64,000 bases of DNA from Blautia hansenii DSM 20583. Its GTDB lineage: Bacteria; Bacillota; Clostridia; Lachnospirales; Lachnospiraceae. The position numbers and the translations under genes are program-made. How positions within the stretch are numbered: position 1 is the stretch's first letter; each line of letters starts with the position of its first letter. The DNA lies in contig NZ_CP022413.2 in the NCBI RefSeq assembly GCF_002222595.2, positions 1,132,001-1,196,000 of the forward strand, given 5' to 3'. Below the pieces are notes generated by a model. It did no database searches. It was not told the origin of the DNA and worked only from the letters and a program-made list of their open reading frames with translations. This document shows, in pieces, positions 53,004-60,842 of the stretch.

Positions 53004-54185
53004 ATGATAATAGAACCAAAGGTAAGAGAATTTATTTGTACTACGGCACATCCGGAAGGGTGCAGAGAAAATGTAAAACAGCAGATTGCCTATGTAAAAG
53101 CACAGAATATAAAGAAAGGGCCGAAAAAGGTGCTGGTTATCGGGGCTTCCACAGGCTATGGTCTGGCAAGCAGAATTACGGCAGGCTTTGGCTGCGAGGC
53201 AGCGACCATAGGAATTTTCTTTGAAAAGCCGTCAAACGGAAAACGCACAGCTACACCGGGCTGGTATAATACGGCAGCTTTTGAGGAAGAAGCACATAAA
53301 GCGGGGATTTACGCAAAATCAATAAACGGAGACGCCTTTTCTTGCGAAATAAAGGAAAAGACCATTGATTTAATTAAGAAAGACTGGGGAAAAGCAGATA
53401 TGGTGATTTACAGTCTTGCAGCTCCCAGACGTACAGACAAAAACGGAAATTTATGGGTGTCTTCCTTAAAAACAACAAAAGAAGCCTTTACAGAAAAAAG
53501 TCTGGATTTAAGAAATAATACTATTGTAGAGAAAACAGTTGAACCTGCCAAGCCGGAAGAAATACAGGGAACGAAAAAGGTTATGGGCGGCGAGGACTGG
53601 ATGGAATGGATAGAGGCATTAAAGGATGCAGACGTCATAGAAGAAAATGCACTGACTGTGGCATATTCTTATATTGGGCCGGAGCTTACTTATCCTATCT
53701 ACTTTGACGGGACAATCGGACAGGCAAAACGCCATTTGGAAAATACGGCAAAGGTTATGAGAGAGAAATTTCCAAAACTTCAGGCGTATGTTTCCGTAAA
53801 TAAAGCATTGGTAACACAGGCAAGTGCAGCTATTCCCATTGTACCGCTGTATTTTGCCATTTTATATAAGGTTATGAAAGAAGTGGGAAACCACGAAGGA
53901 TGTATAGAGCAGATTTCACGTCTTTTTAAAGAAAAGCTTTTTAAAGAAAGCGTGCCGACAGATGCAGAAGGTAGAATTCGTATGGATGACTGGGAGCTGT
54001 CAGAAGAAGTACAGCGGAAGGTCGTAGAGGCATGGAAACAGGTGACAACAGAAAATGTGACAGAAATTTCTGATATTGAAGGATATTGGGAAGACTTTTA
54101 TCAGATGTTTGGTTTTCATTTGGCAGGAGTGGATTACACAAAAGACGTAGATATGGAAGTGAAAATTCCAAGTATAGACTTATAA
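53004..54185 (+). CDS. fabV: Trans-2-enoyl-CoA/ACP reductase, FabV/TER family
   Basis: A 393-residue NADH-dependent reductase of 2-enoyl thioesters. The Rossmann motif GASTGYGLASRI is near residues 48-59, and the catalytic Y233-x8-K242 pair lies in YFDGTIGQAK; SLAAPRRTD is also typical. It serves in fatty-acid elongation in bacteria lacking FabI, or in crotonyl-CoA reduction to butyrate in the TER clade. Which role applies here cannot be decided; no other fab genes are beside it. Confidence 0.92.
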   Translation: MIIEPKVREFICTTAHPEGCRENVKQQIAYVKAQNIKKGPKKVLVIGASTGYGLASRITAGFGCEAATIGIFFEKPSNGKRTATPGWYNTAAFEEEAHKAGIYAKSINGDAFSCEIKEKTIDLIKKDWGKADMVIYSLAAPRRTDKNGNLWVSSLKTTKEAFTEKSLDLRNNTIVEKTVEPAKPEEIQGTKKVMGGEDWMEWIEALKDADVIEENALTVAYSYIGPELTYPIYFDGTIGQAKRHLENTAKVMREKFPKLQAYVSVNKALVTQASAAIPIVPLYFAILYKVMKEVGNHEGCIEQISRLFKEKLFKESVPTDAEGRIRMDDWELSEEVQRKVVEAWKQVTTENVTEISDIEGYWEDFYQMFGFHLAGVDYTKDVDMEVKIPSIDL

Positions 54186-54195
54186 TTATTATAGA

Positions 54196-54242
54196 ATATC
54201 AGGGTCAAGAGGTCATGAAGAAAACCTTTACGACCCTGATAT
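54196..54242. terminator. Inverted repeat between convergent fabV and the DUF1292 gene
   Basis: ATATCAGGGTC (54196-54206) pairs perfectly with GACCCTGATAT (54232-54242). There is no good T-run on either side, so a bidirectional terminator role is only likely from its position between converging genes. Confidence 0.5.
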
Positions 54243-54269
54243 CATGATGTAGAAATGTATTTTCAGAAA

Positions 54270-54680
54270 TTAATTTTCGCCTTCTTCTTCCAGCTCTGCT
54301 TCTGATTTTAAATTGGCAATGAAATCATGGAATGCTTCTGCCGCAGCCATGTATTCATCTTCTCTTTCGATATTAGTAACAATCGGTGCGTCATTTTCTT
54401 CTGCGTAGCGGAATAAGTATGTTTCGCCGTCTGTATTTTTTCCATTTTCATTTAACGGCACAAGTGCAATATATTCTCCAAAGCCTTCCACCGGAAAAGT
54501 AGTCAGTACCGCGCATTCTAAAACTGTGTCGTCTTCCAGAGTTAATTTAATTGTAGGATTTGGAACTTTTGGGATGGTTCCCTGATTATTTCCCCCTGCG
54601 CTGGAGCAGTTTGCAGTACAGGAAGCGCAATCGCTTGGGTTACAGCTTTCAATATCTGTTGTATATGTTTTTTCGCTCAT
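54270..54680 (-). CDS. DUF1292-domain protein with N-terminal cysteine cluster
   Basis: 136 residues. The core (TIKLTLEDDTVLECAVLTTFPVEG...YIALVPL...YLFRY) is the beta-rich DUF1292 domain, with an acidic tail. The N terminus holds C13, C18, C21 and C25 in the pattern CNPSDCASCTANC, a possible metal-binding or redox element not part of DUF1292. Function unknown. Read from its own promoter, divergent from the ClC gene. Confidence 0.82.
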   Translation of the reverse strand: MSEKTYTTDIESCNPSDCASCTANCSSAGGNNQGTIPKVPNPTIKLTLEDDTVLECAVLTTFPVEGFGEYIALVPLNENGKNTDGETYLFRYAEENDAPIVTNIEREDEYMAAAEAFHDFIANLKSEAELEEEGEN

Positions 54681-54714
54681 TTTCTAACCTCTTTCTCATT
54701 TAAGTTTTAAAAAT

Positions 54715-54743
54715 ATTTTACCAGATACAGAAAGGGAATGCAA
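54715..54743 (-). promoter_or_regulatory. Promoter of the DUF1292 gene
   Basis: On the minus strand TTGCAT (54738-54743), 17-nt spacer, TAAAAT (54715-54720). Confidence 0.75.
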
Positions 54744-54753
54744 TACAGAAAGG
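54725..54753. repeat. Two 11-bp direct repeats between divergent promoters
   Basis: ATACAGAAAGG occurs at 54725-54735 and 54743-54753, an 18-bp period. The first lies in the spacer of the DUF1292 promoter and the second abuts its -35 and comes within 3 bases of the ClC -35. A shared regulator site is possible. Confidence 0.6.
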
Positions 54754-54755
54754 AT

Positions 54756-54784
54756 TTGCATTTTCATTTGCAGACACGTATAAT
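54756..54784 (+). promoter_or_regulatory. Promoter of the ClC-GH13-like operon
   Basis: TTGCAT (54756-54761), 17-nt spacer, TATAAT (54779-54784), about 47 bases before the coding start. Confidence 0.82.
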
Positions 54785-54830
54785 GGAAAATGAATAGTTT
54801 TTGCGCATTTGCATGAGAGGGGGAAGCAGC

Positions 54831-56396
54831 TTGGAGAAAGATACAACACATTTGATGAAAAGAGCAGAGCGTTTTAAGACAATTCTGACAGCAGAGGGAT
54901 TTTTAGTGGGCGCTGTTGCAGGGCTTGTGGTGCTTTTATACCGTGTTATTTTGGAATATGCCGGTAAAGGTATGAATAAAGTATTAGAATATGCCAGACA
55001 AGAACCTTTTGCAGCGGTTTTATGGTTTGTGGCATTGTTTGTTATCGCCTGTATTGTAGGAAAACTGGTGAAATACGAACCCATGATTTCAGGAAGCGGT
55101 ATTCCTCAGGTAGAGGGAGAAATGATGGGGAAATTAAATCAGGTGTGGCAGCGTGTGCTGCCTGCAAAATTTCTGGGTGGTTTTCTTTCTTTGTTTGCAG
55201 GACTTTCCCTTGGGCGAGAGGGCCCGTCTATACAAATTGGCGCTATGACGGGAAAAGCAGTTTCTCAAACTCTGGACAGAGGAAAAACAGAAGAAAAATA
55301 TTTAATTACCTGTGGAGCAAGTGCGGGACTTGCGGCAGCTTTTCATGCGCCGCTAGCAGGAGTGATGTTTTCTCTGGAAGAAATACATAAAAACTTTTCC
55401 GTATCGGTTTTAATTTCTGTTATGACTGCATCGATTACGGCAGATTATATTTCCAGCCAGTTTATGGGATTTCAGCCGGTTTTCCAGTTTGATGTGGGAA
55501 CAGAAATGCCCCCTCAGTATTACTGGCATATTGTGATTTTAGGTGTAATCTTAGGTATTATGGGCGCTTTTTATAATAAGATGACCATGTGGGTACAGGG
55601 ATTGTATTTGAAATCAAAAAAATTAAATGAGACAACACGGCTTTTTATTCCTTTTTTTCTTGCAGGCGTATTAGGGCTTGTTATGCCTCAGATTTTGGGA
55701 AGCGGACATGCTCTTATTGATATGGCGGCAGAAGGAAATCTGATGCTTACCTCTCTTTTGATTTTATTTGCGGCGAAATTTCTGTTTTCGCTGATTTGCT
55801 TTGGTTCAGGAGCGCCGGGAGGAATTTTCTTTCCGCTTTTAGTGTTGGGAGCGCTTTTAGGAGGAGCTTACAGTACCTTTGCAGTGCAGTATATGGGACT
55901 GGACGCTTCTTATATCAGCAACATGGTTCTTCTTGCCATGGCAGGATATTTTACAGCCATTGTAAGAGCGCCCATTACAGGAATTATTTTGATTTTTGAG
56001 ATGACAGGGCAGGTAAGCCAGATGCTTTCCATGTCTTTGGTGTCCATTGTGGCATATCTGGTGGCTTCCGCATTGAAGTCAGAACCGATTTATGAGAGTC
56101 TTTTAAGCGGATTGTTAAAGAGACGTGGAGAAAAGCTTCCAGAAGGTACGGGAGAGAAGATTTTGCAGGAATTTGTGATTTGCCATAACAGCTTATTGCA
56201 GGACAAAATGATACAGCAGATTGAATGGCCGAAAAATTGCCTTCTGGTATCCATAAAACGAGGTGGAAATGAATTGATACCGAAAGGAAGAACCATACTG
56301 TTTCCGGGAGACGTTCTGGTGACTTTGACAGATGAAAAGGATGCCCCGGCAGTATATGATTATATGGAGGAAGTATGCGCGGAGAAAAAAGAATAG
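54831..56396 (+). CDS. ClC-family chloride channel/antiporter with TrkA-C domain
   Basis: 521 residues. The ClC ion-path motifs are clear: GSGIPQVEG, GREGPSIQIGA (the E is the gating glutamate) and GAPGGIFFPLLVLGALLGG; about ten helices fill residues 20-420. The C terminus (~450-521, LLVSIKRGGNELIPKGRTILFPGDVLVTL) is a TrkA-C/RCK-C regulatory domain. It exchanges Cl- (or F-) for H+. Start taken as TTG at MEKDTTHLMK, seven bases after GAGAGGGGGA; upstream ATG at 54813 is the alternative. Overlaps the next gene by 22 bp. Confidence 0.88.
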   Translation: MEKDTTHLMKRAERFKTILTAEGFLVGAVAGLVVLLYRVILEYAGKGMNKVLEYARQEPFAAVLWFVALFVIACIVGKLVKYEPMISGSGIPQVEGEMMGKLNQVWQRVLPAKFLGGFLSLFAGLSLGREGPSIQIGAMTGKAVSQTLDRGKTEEKYLITCGASAGLAAAFHAPLAGVMFSLEEIHKNFSVSVLISVMTASITADYISSQFMGFQPVFQFDVGTEMPPQYYWHIVILGVILGIMGAFYNKMTMWVQGLYLKSKKLNETTRLFIPFFLAGVLGLVMPQILGSGHALIDMAAEGNLMLTSLLILFAAKFLFSLICFGSGAPGGIFFPLLVLGALLGGAYSTFAVQYMGLDASYISNMVLLAMAGYFTAIVRAPITGIILIFEMTGQVSQMLSMSLVSIVAYLVASALKSEPIYESLLSGLLKRRGEKLPEGTGEKILQEFVICHNSLLQDKMIQQIEWPKNCLLVSIKRGGNELIPKGRTILFPGDVLVTLTDEKDAPAVYDYMEEVCAEKKE

Positions 56397-58264
56397 AAAC
56401 AGCACCGGGAAATATGTGGACAAAGGGTGTGGAAAAACAAAAAGACGGATTTATATTTACATTAGAGGCAGAAAAGGACGCAGAAGCTTCTCTGTTGCTT
56501 TATACGAAAGAGGGAGTTTTGGAAATTCCCTTTTTACAGGAGGGAAGAAAGGGAAATCTTCTTTCTATGGCAGTGAAGGGGATTTGTGAACATCCTCTGA
56601 AATATAATTATAAAATAAACGGAGAAGTGGTACAGGATGATTATGCAAAAATCTTATATCACACAGCTTCTTTTGGAGAGAAAGACGAAAATATCTGTTG
56701 CGGGTATCTGGAAAATAAATTTTCATGGAGCGACGGAGCATTTACTCCCATAGAGCTTTGTAATTCTGTTTTGTATAAATTGCAGGTGAGAAGCTTTACA
56801 AAAAGCAAAACCTCTAAAGTCAGACACAAGGGGACTTTTCAGGGAGTTCAGGAAAAGCTTGAATATTTAAAAGATTTGGGCATTACCGGTGTTCTGCTGA
56901 TGCCGGCTTATGAATACAGAGAAATTCAAAAGCCCCGCATAAGAGGAAAAGCAGGGGAGCATCCGGCAGAAGAAGCCGCAGCAGATAAGAGAGTAAACTG
57001 TTGGGGGTATACGGAAGATGCCTGTTACTTTGCACCTAAGGCAGCTTTTTGCGCAACACAAAATCCGGCAAAAGAATTTGCGGACATGGTAAATGCTTTC
57101 CATGAGGCAGGCTTGGAATGTATGATGGAATTTTACTTCGGAAAACACACAGCTCTTACAAAAATGCTGGACGTTCTCCGATATTGGAAAATCACCTATC
57201 ACATTGATGGATTTCATATTATGGGAGAAGGGATATCGCAGGAGCTTTTTATGAAAGATCCGCTGCTTGCAGACTGTAAGCTGTTTTTCCATGACATAGA
57301 CGGCAGCTGTGTTTTTCATGGGAAAGTGCCGAAATTCAAAAATGCGGCAGAATATAACGAAGGTTTTTTATATTCCATGCGCCACGTACTAAAAGGCGAT
57401 GAAAATATGACGGAGGAATTTATGTTCCGTCAGAAAAGAAATCCTCTGTGTAATGGCGTTATCAATTACATGGCAGATCAGGATGGCTTTACGGTCATGG
57501 ACATGGTTTCTTATGAAGAACGTCACAATGAGGCAAATGGGGAAGGCAATCAGGATGGAATTTCTTATAATTGCAGTTGGAATTGCGGCGCAGAAGGTTC
57601 AACCAGAAAAACATCCATTAAAGAGCTCCGTTTAAAACAGATGAAAAATGCCTTTTCTCTTTTATTGTTCAGTCAAGGAACGCCTTTAATTTTCCAAGGG
57701 GACGAATGGGGAAATACACAAAAAGGAAATAACAATGTGTGGTGTCAGGACAATGAATTGTCATGGATTGACTGGAATGGAAGAAAAAATCAGGAAAAAC
57801 TCTGGGAATTTGTAAAAAGAGCCATTCAAATCAGAAAGGAAAATCCTATTTTACATTGGGAAAAAGAACTGAAGGGCAGTGATTATCAGGCGCTCGGTTA
57901 TCCGGATATGTCCTATCACGGAAAACAGGCATGGTATGTAGAAAAGGATAAGGATACCCGTTCTTTAGGCATTATGTATTGCAATGAATATGCGGGAAAG
58001 GCTTCTGAATTTCTGTTTTTAGCATTTAATTTCCACTGGATTGAGCACGAAATTGCACTTCCGGGAGCAGAAAATGAGATAAAATGGCAGGTACTTCTCA
58101 GCACAGAAACAGAGAAAGAAGAAAAAATTTCGGAGGGAACAGAGGTTACAGGAAAAACCATAGAAGTACCTCCGAGGACAGTTATGATTTTAGCAGGAAA
58201 GCAGGAACAGGACGTATGCGGATTTGGAAGCATTTTAAAACGATTACAAGGCACAAGCTTTTAG
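56375..58264 (+). CDS. Degenerate GH13 (glycogen-debranching-like) protein, predicted inactive
   Basis: 629 residues with an N-terminal sandwich (~15-105) and a GH13 barrel related to GlgX/isoamylases: VLYKLQVRSFT, HEAGLECMM, HIDGFHIMG, INYMADQDGFT and VSYEERHNEANGEGNQDG line up with the usual regions. The active site is missing: region I DVVYNH reads EFYFGKH, the nucleophile in GFRxD is M283 (GFHIM), the acid/base GEPW region reads FFHDID, and the His before the region IV Asp is Q369. Only D370 remains. A binding or regulatory role is likely. Coupled to the ClC gene (22 bp) and to the DUF5662 gene (49 bp). Confidence 0.85.
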   Translation: MRGEKRIETAPGNMWTKGVEKQKDGFIFTLEAEKDAEASLLLYTKEGVLEIPFLQEGRKGNLLSMAVKGICEHPLKYNYKINGEVVQDDYAKILYHTASFGEKDENICCGYLENKFSWSDGAFTPIELCNSVLYKLQVRSFTKSKTSKVRHKGTFQGVQEKLEYLKDLGITGVLLMPAYEYREIQKPRIRGKAGEHPAEEAAADKRVNCWGYTEDACYFAPKAAFCATQNPAKEFADMVNAFHEAGLECMMEFYFGKHTALTKMLDVLRYWKITYHIDGFHIMGEGISQELFMKDPLLADCKLFFHDIDGSCVFHGKVPKFKNAAEYNEGFLYSMRHVLKGDENMTEEFMFRQKRNPLCNGVINYMADQDGFTVMDMVSYEERHNEANGEGNQDGISYNCSWNCGAEGSTRKTSIKELRLKQMKNAFSLLLFSQGTPLIFQGDEWGNTQKGNNNVWCQDNELSWIDWNGRKNQEKLWEFVKRAIQIRKENPILHWEKELKGSDYQALGYPDMSYHGKQAWYVEKDKDTRSLGIMYCNEYAGKASEFLFLAFNFHWIEHEIALPGAENEIKWQVLLSTETEKEEKISEGTEVTGKTIEVPPRTVMILAGKQEQDVCGFGSILKRLQGTSF

Positions 58265-58752
58265 TGATGAAATATTGCTTTAAAATAGGACTTTATAAGC
58301 AAGGGCTGCTTCATGATTTATCAAAGTATTCCTGGACAGAATTTTCTGTGGGATGCAAATATTATCAGGGAACAAGAAGCCCCAATAATGCAGAGCGGGA
58401 AGCCACAGGTTTATCGACTGCGTGGATCCATCACTACGGAAGGAACAAGCATCATTTTGAGCATTGGGTGGATTACGGAATTGACTGCGATACAGTTATT
58501 CAGGGAGTACCTATGCCCAGAAAGTATATTGCGGAAATGGTCATGGACAGAATTAGCGCATCGAGAAATTATCATCCGGACACTTATACAGACGCAGCGC
58601 CTTTGGAGTATTTCCTGAAAAGCAAAGAAAAGCTGTGGTTTGTCCATGAAAAGACCAATGAGGACTTGGAATTTTTGCTCAGAATGTTGGCAGACAGAGG
58701 GGAGAAAGAAACACTGAAGTATATTAAGCACGTATATCTGAAAGGAATGTAA
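58216..58752 (+). CDS. DUF5662 family protein
   Basis: 178 residues. LLHDLSKYSWTEFSVGCKYYQG, with an HD pair, and HHYGRNKHHFEHWVDY, rich in His and aromatic residues, are conserved in this family; a metal-dependent fold is suspected but unproven. The start was put at MRIWKHFKTI within the end of the GH13-like gene; the ribosome site is weak, in line with translational coupling, and the alternative is MKYCFK 17 codons later. Function unknown. Confidence 0.8.
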   Translation: MRIWKHFKTITRHKLLVMKYCFKIGLYKQGLLHDLSKYSWTEFSVGCKYYQGTRSPNNAEREATGLSTAWIHHYGRNKHHFEHWVDYGIDCDTVIQGVPMPRKYIAEMVMDRISASRNYHPDTYTDAAPLEYFLKSKEKLWFVHEKTNEDLEFLLRMLADRGEKETLKYIKHVYLKGM

Positions 58753-58759
58753 AGGATTT

Positions 58760-59719
58760 ATGAATATACAGGGAGACCAGATCTTAGAATTGATTAAGGG
58801 GTTATGGAGCTTTGTACCAAAAGAATATATGATACTGATTTATCTCGTTGGAACGGTATTTGCTTTTTTAAACTGTTTTATGGGATATCGTTTACGAAAG
58901 GTATGGGGATGTATTTTAGGTATCTTTATGGGAGGAGGAGTCGGCTTCGGAGCAGGTTTGTATTTTTTGCAGGATAAAATGATGGCAGGAGTTGCGGCGG
59001 CAGCAGGCGCTTTGATTTTCGGCCTTCTGGCATGGCTTTTATATAAGTTTGGTGTATTTGTTATGTGTACTGCACTGGGATACAGTATTGTTGTTTCCTT
59101 TTTTCAGGATGCAGGGCTTACACAGCATTTTATTGCTCTGATTATCGGACTCTTTGCAGGAACCTTTGCGCTGGGTTACGAGAAGCAAATGGTGATTGGC
59201 ATTACAGCTCTTTGCGGAGGTCTGGGAGGTATTCACCTGATGATGGAAATGCTGGAGAAGGATGCGGGAGCAGGAGAACTGCTGTTAGGACTTATTATGG
59301 CGGCTATTGGTATAGCAGTGCAGGCAGCACCTTTTATGAAGGGTAAGGACTGGGAATCAAAGCTGTTTCGCCTGCCAAGCGGAAGAAAGAAGAAAAAAGT
59401 GGTGAAAAAGACAAAGGTCAAGGAAGTAAGCCACAGTACAAGGAATAAGAACAGCAGCGATAATAATAAAAAATCAGCGGTAAAAAAGAAAAAATATCAG
59501 CAGGATGTTTTTGACGAAGAGGATTATGACGATGACGAATTGAATGTGACAGAGCATGAGGATTTTGATGAAACGCAGGAATACGAAATCGGAAAAAAAC
59601 AATACGATAAGCAGAGCCAGATGCCTTATATGGGACCCGGAATTGGTATTGATTTAGATGATTTAAACAGAGAATTGTCACAGGAGATTAAGAAGATTTA
59701 TAAAGATGACGGTCAATAG
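58760..59719 (+). CDS. DUF4203-like multi-pass membrane protein with charged tail
   Basis: 319 residues. Residues ~25-195 hold about seven short hydrophobic segments with many Gly and Ala (MGGGVGFGAGLYF, AAAAGALIFGLLAWLLY), resembling the DUF4203/TM7SF3-like topology. The last ~115 residues are cytosolic: a basic stretch (SGRKKKKVVKKTKVK, then NNKKSAVKKKKY) followed by acidic DEEDYDDDE. It is 7 bp after the DUF5662 gene and ends at a terminator, so it is the last gene of the cluster. Function unknown. Confidence 0.72.
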   Translation: MNIQGDQILELIKGLWSFVPKEYMILIYLVGTVFAFLNCFMGYRLRKVWGCILGIFMGGGVGFGAGLYFLQDKMMAGVAAAAGALIFGLLAWLLYKFGVFVMCTALGYSIVVSFFQDAGLTQHFIALIIGLFAGTFALGYEKQMVIGITALCGGLGGIHLMMEMLEKDAGAGELLLGLIMAAIGIAVQAAPFMKGKDWESKLFRLPSGRKKKKVVKKTKVKEVSHSTRNKNSSDNNKKSAVKKKKYQQDVFDEEDYDDDELNVTEHEDFDETQEYEIGKKQYDKQSQMPYMGPGIGIDLDDLNRELSQEIKKIYKDDGQ

Positions 59720-59735
59720 GGCTGTCATCTTTTTT
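59703..59735 (+). terminator. Terminator after the DUF4203-like gene
   Basis: AGATGAC (59704-59710) pairs with GTCATCT (59724-59730) followed by five T. The 5' arm overlaps the coding end. Confidence 0.8.
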
Positions 59736-59743
59736 CGTTTTTA

Positions 59744-59772
59744 TTGACAAACGTATGAAAGCTATGTATACT
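59744..59772 (+). promoter_or_regulatory. Promoter of fabH
   Basis: TTGACA (59744-59749), 17-nt spacer, TATACT (59767-59772). Downstream at 59785-59797 is TTTGATATACAAA, a near-palindrome resembling lipid-regulator half-sites, 36 bases before the ATG. Confidence 0.82.
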
Positions 59773-59832
59773 TTAAGAAAATAGTTTGATATACAAAATA
59801 TTTGAAATATTAAATATAAATAAGGAGAAATT

Positions 59833-60771
59833 ATGACAGCGAAGATTATCGGGACAGGAAGCGCTATTCCTGCGTATTGCATGAAAAATAATGATTTTAC
59901 AAAATTTATTGATACCAGTGATGAATGGATTGTGACCAGAACGGGAATAAAGGAAAGAAGAATTGCCAAAGAAGAAACAACGGCAGGTCTGGCTTGTGAA
60001 GCAGCGAGGAAAGCGTTACAGTCTGCAAAGATAAAGGCAGAAGAAATTGATTTAATTCTTGTGGCAACCTGTTCTCCGGATACATTTTTTCCAAGTACGG
60101 CGTGTCAGGTACAGGCTGCTTTAGGCGCAGAAAATGCAGCGGCTTTTGATATGAGTGCGGCTTGTGCAGGTTTTTTGTTTGGATTAAATACAGCTTATGC
60201 TTATATTAACAGCGGGGTTTATAAAAAGGTATTGGTAATCGGGGCAGATATCATGACACGCTTTGTAGACTGGAAGGATAGGGGAACCTGTGTCTTATTT
60301 GGAGACGGAGCAGGCGCAGTGGTTTTGGAAGCATCGGAAACGGGACTTTTTTCTTCTGTGCAGTATGCAGACGGCAGCAGAGGCAAGGTTTTAAGCTGTT
60401 CTGTGGGGTATGAGAAAAGAAGCTCTTATCTTCAGATGGATGGGCAGGAGGTATTCAAGTTTGCTTTGAAAACTGTTCCGGACTGTATTGAAGAGGTTCT
60501 GGAAAAAGGAAACATAGAAAAGGAAAAGGTAAAATATTATGTGCTTCATCAGGCAAACAGCAGAATTCTCTCCGGCGTTGCCAAAAAGCTGAGGGAAAAA
60601 GAAGAAAAATTTCCTATGAACATACAGAAATACGGAAATACTTCCGCTGCCAGTATTCCTATTTTACTGGACGAAATGAACAGGGAGGGAAAGCTGGAGA
60701 AAGGAGATATTCTTGTCCTTGCCGGATTTGGAGCAGGACTTACATGGGGAAGCACGCTGCTTCAGTGGTAA
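59833..60771 (+). CDS. fabH: 3-oxoacyl-ACP synthase III
   Basis: Condenses acetyl-CoA with malonyl-ACP to begin fatty-acid synthesis. The 312-residue protein has the catalytic triad C111 (DMSAACAGF), H239 (VLHQANSRI) and N269 (KYGNTSAASIP), and the N-terminal DTSDEWIVTRTGIKERRIA. It stands apart from any fab operon and has its own strong promoter. A substrate preference for branched starters cannot be deduced. Confidence 0.94.
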   Translation: MTAKIIGTGSAIPAYCMKNNDFTKFIDTSDEWIVTRTGIKERRIAKEETTAGLACEAARKALQSAKIKAEEIDLILVATCSPDTFFPSTACQVQAALGAENAAAFDMSAACAGFLFGLNTAYAYINSGVYKKVLVIGADIMTRFVDWKDRGTCVLFGDGAGAVVLEASETGLFSSVQYADGSRGKVLSCSVGYEKRSSYLQMDGQEVFKFALKTVPDCIEEVLEKGNIEKEKVKYYVLHQANSRILSGVAKKLREKEEKFPMNIQKYGNTSAASIPILLDEMNREGKLEKGDILVLAGFGAGLTWGSTLLQW

Positions 60772-60842
60772 CGGAATAAAACCGAGAAAGTCGGGAAATC
60801 CTTAGATACAGGATAAATTTTAAAAAATCTAGGGAGAGACTT

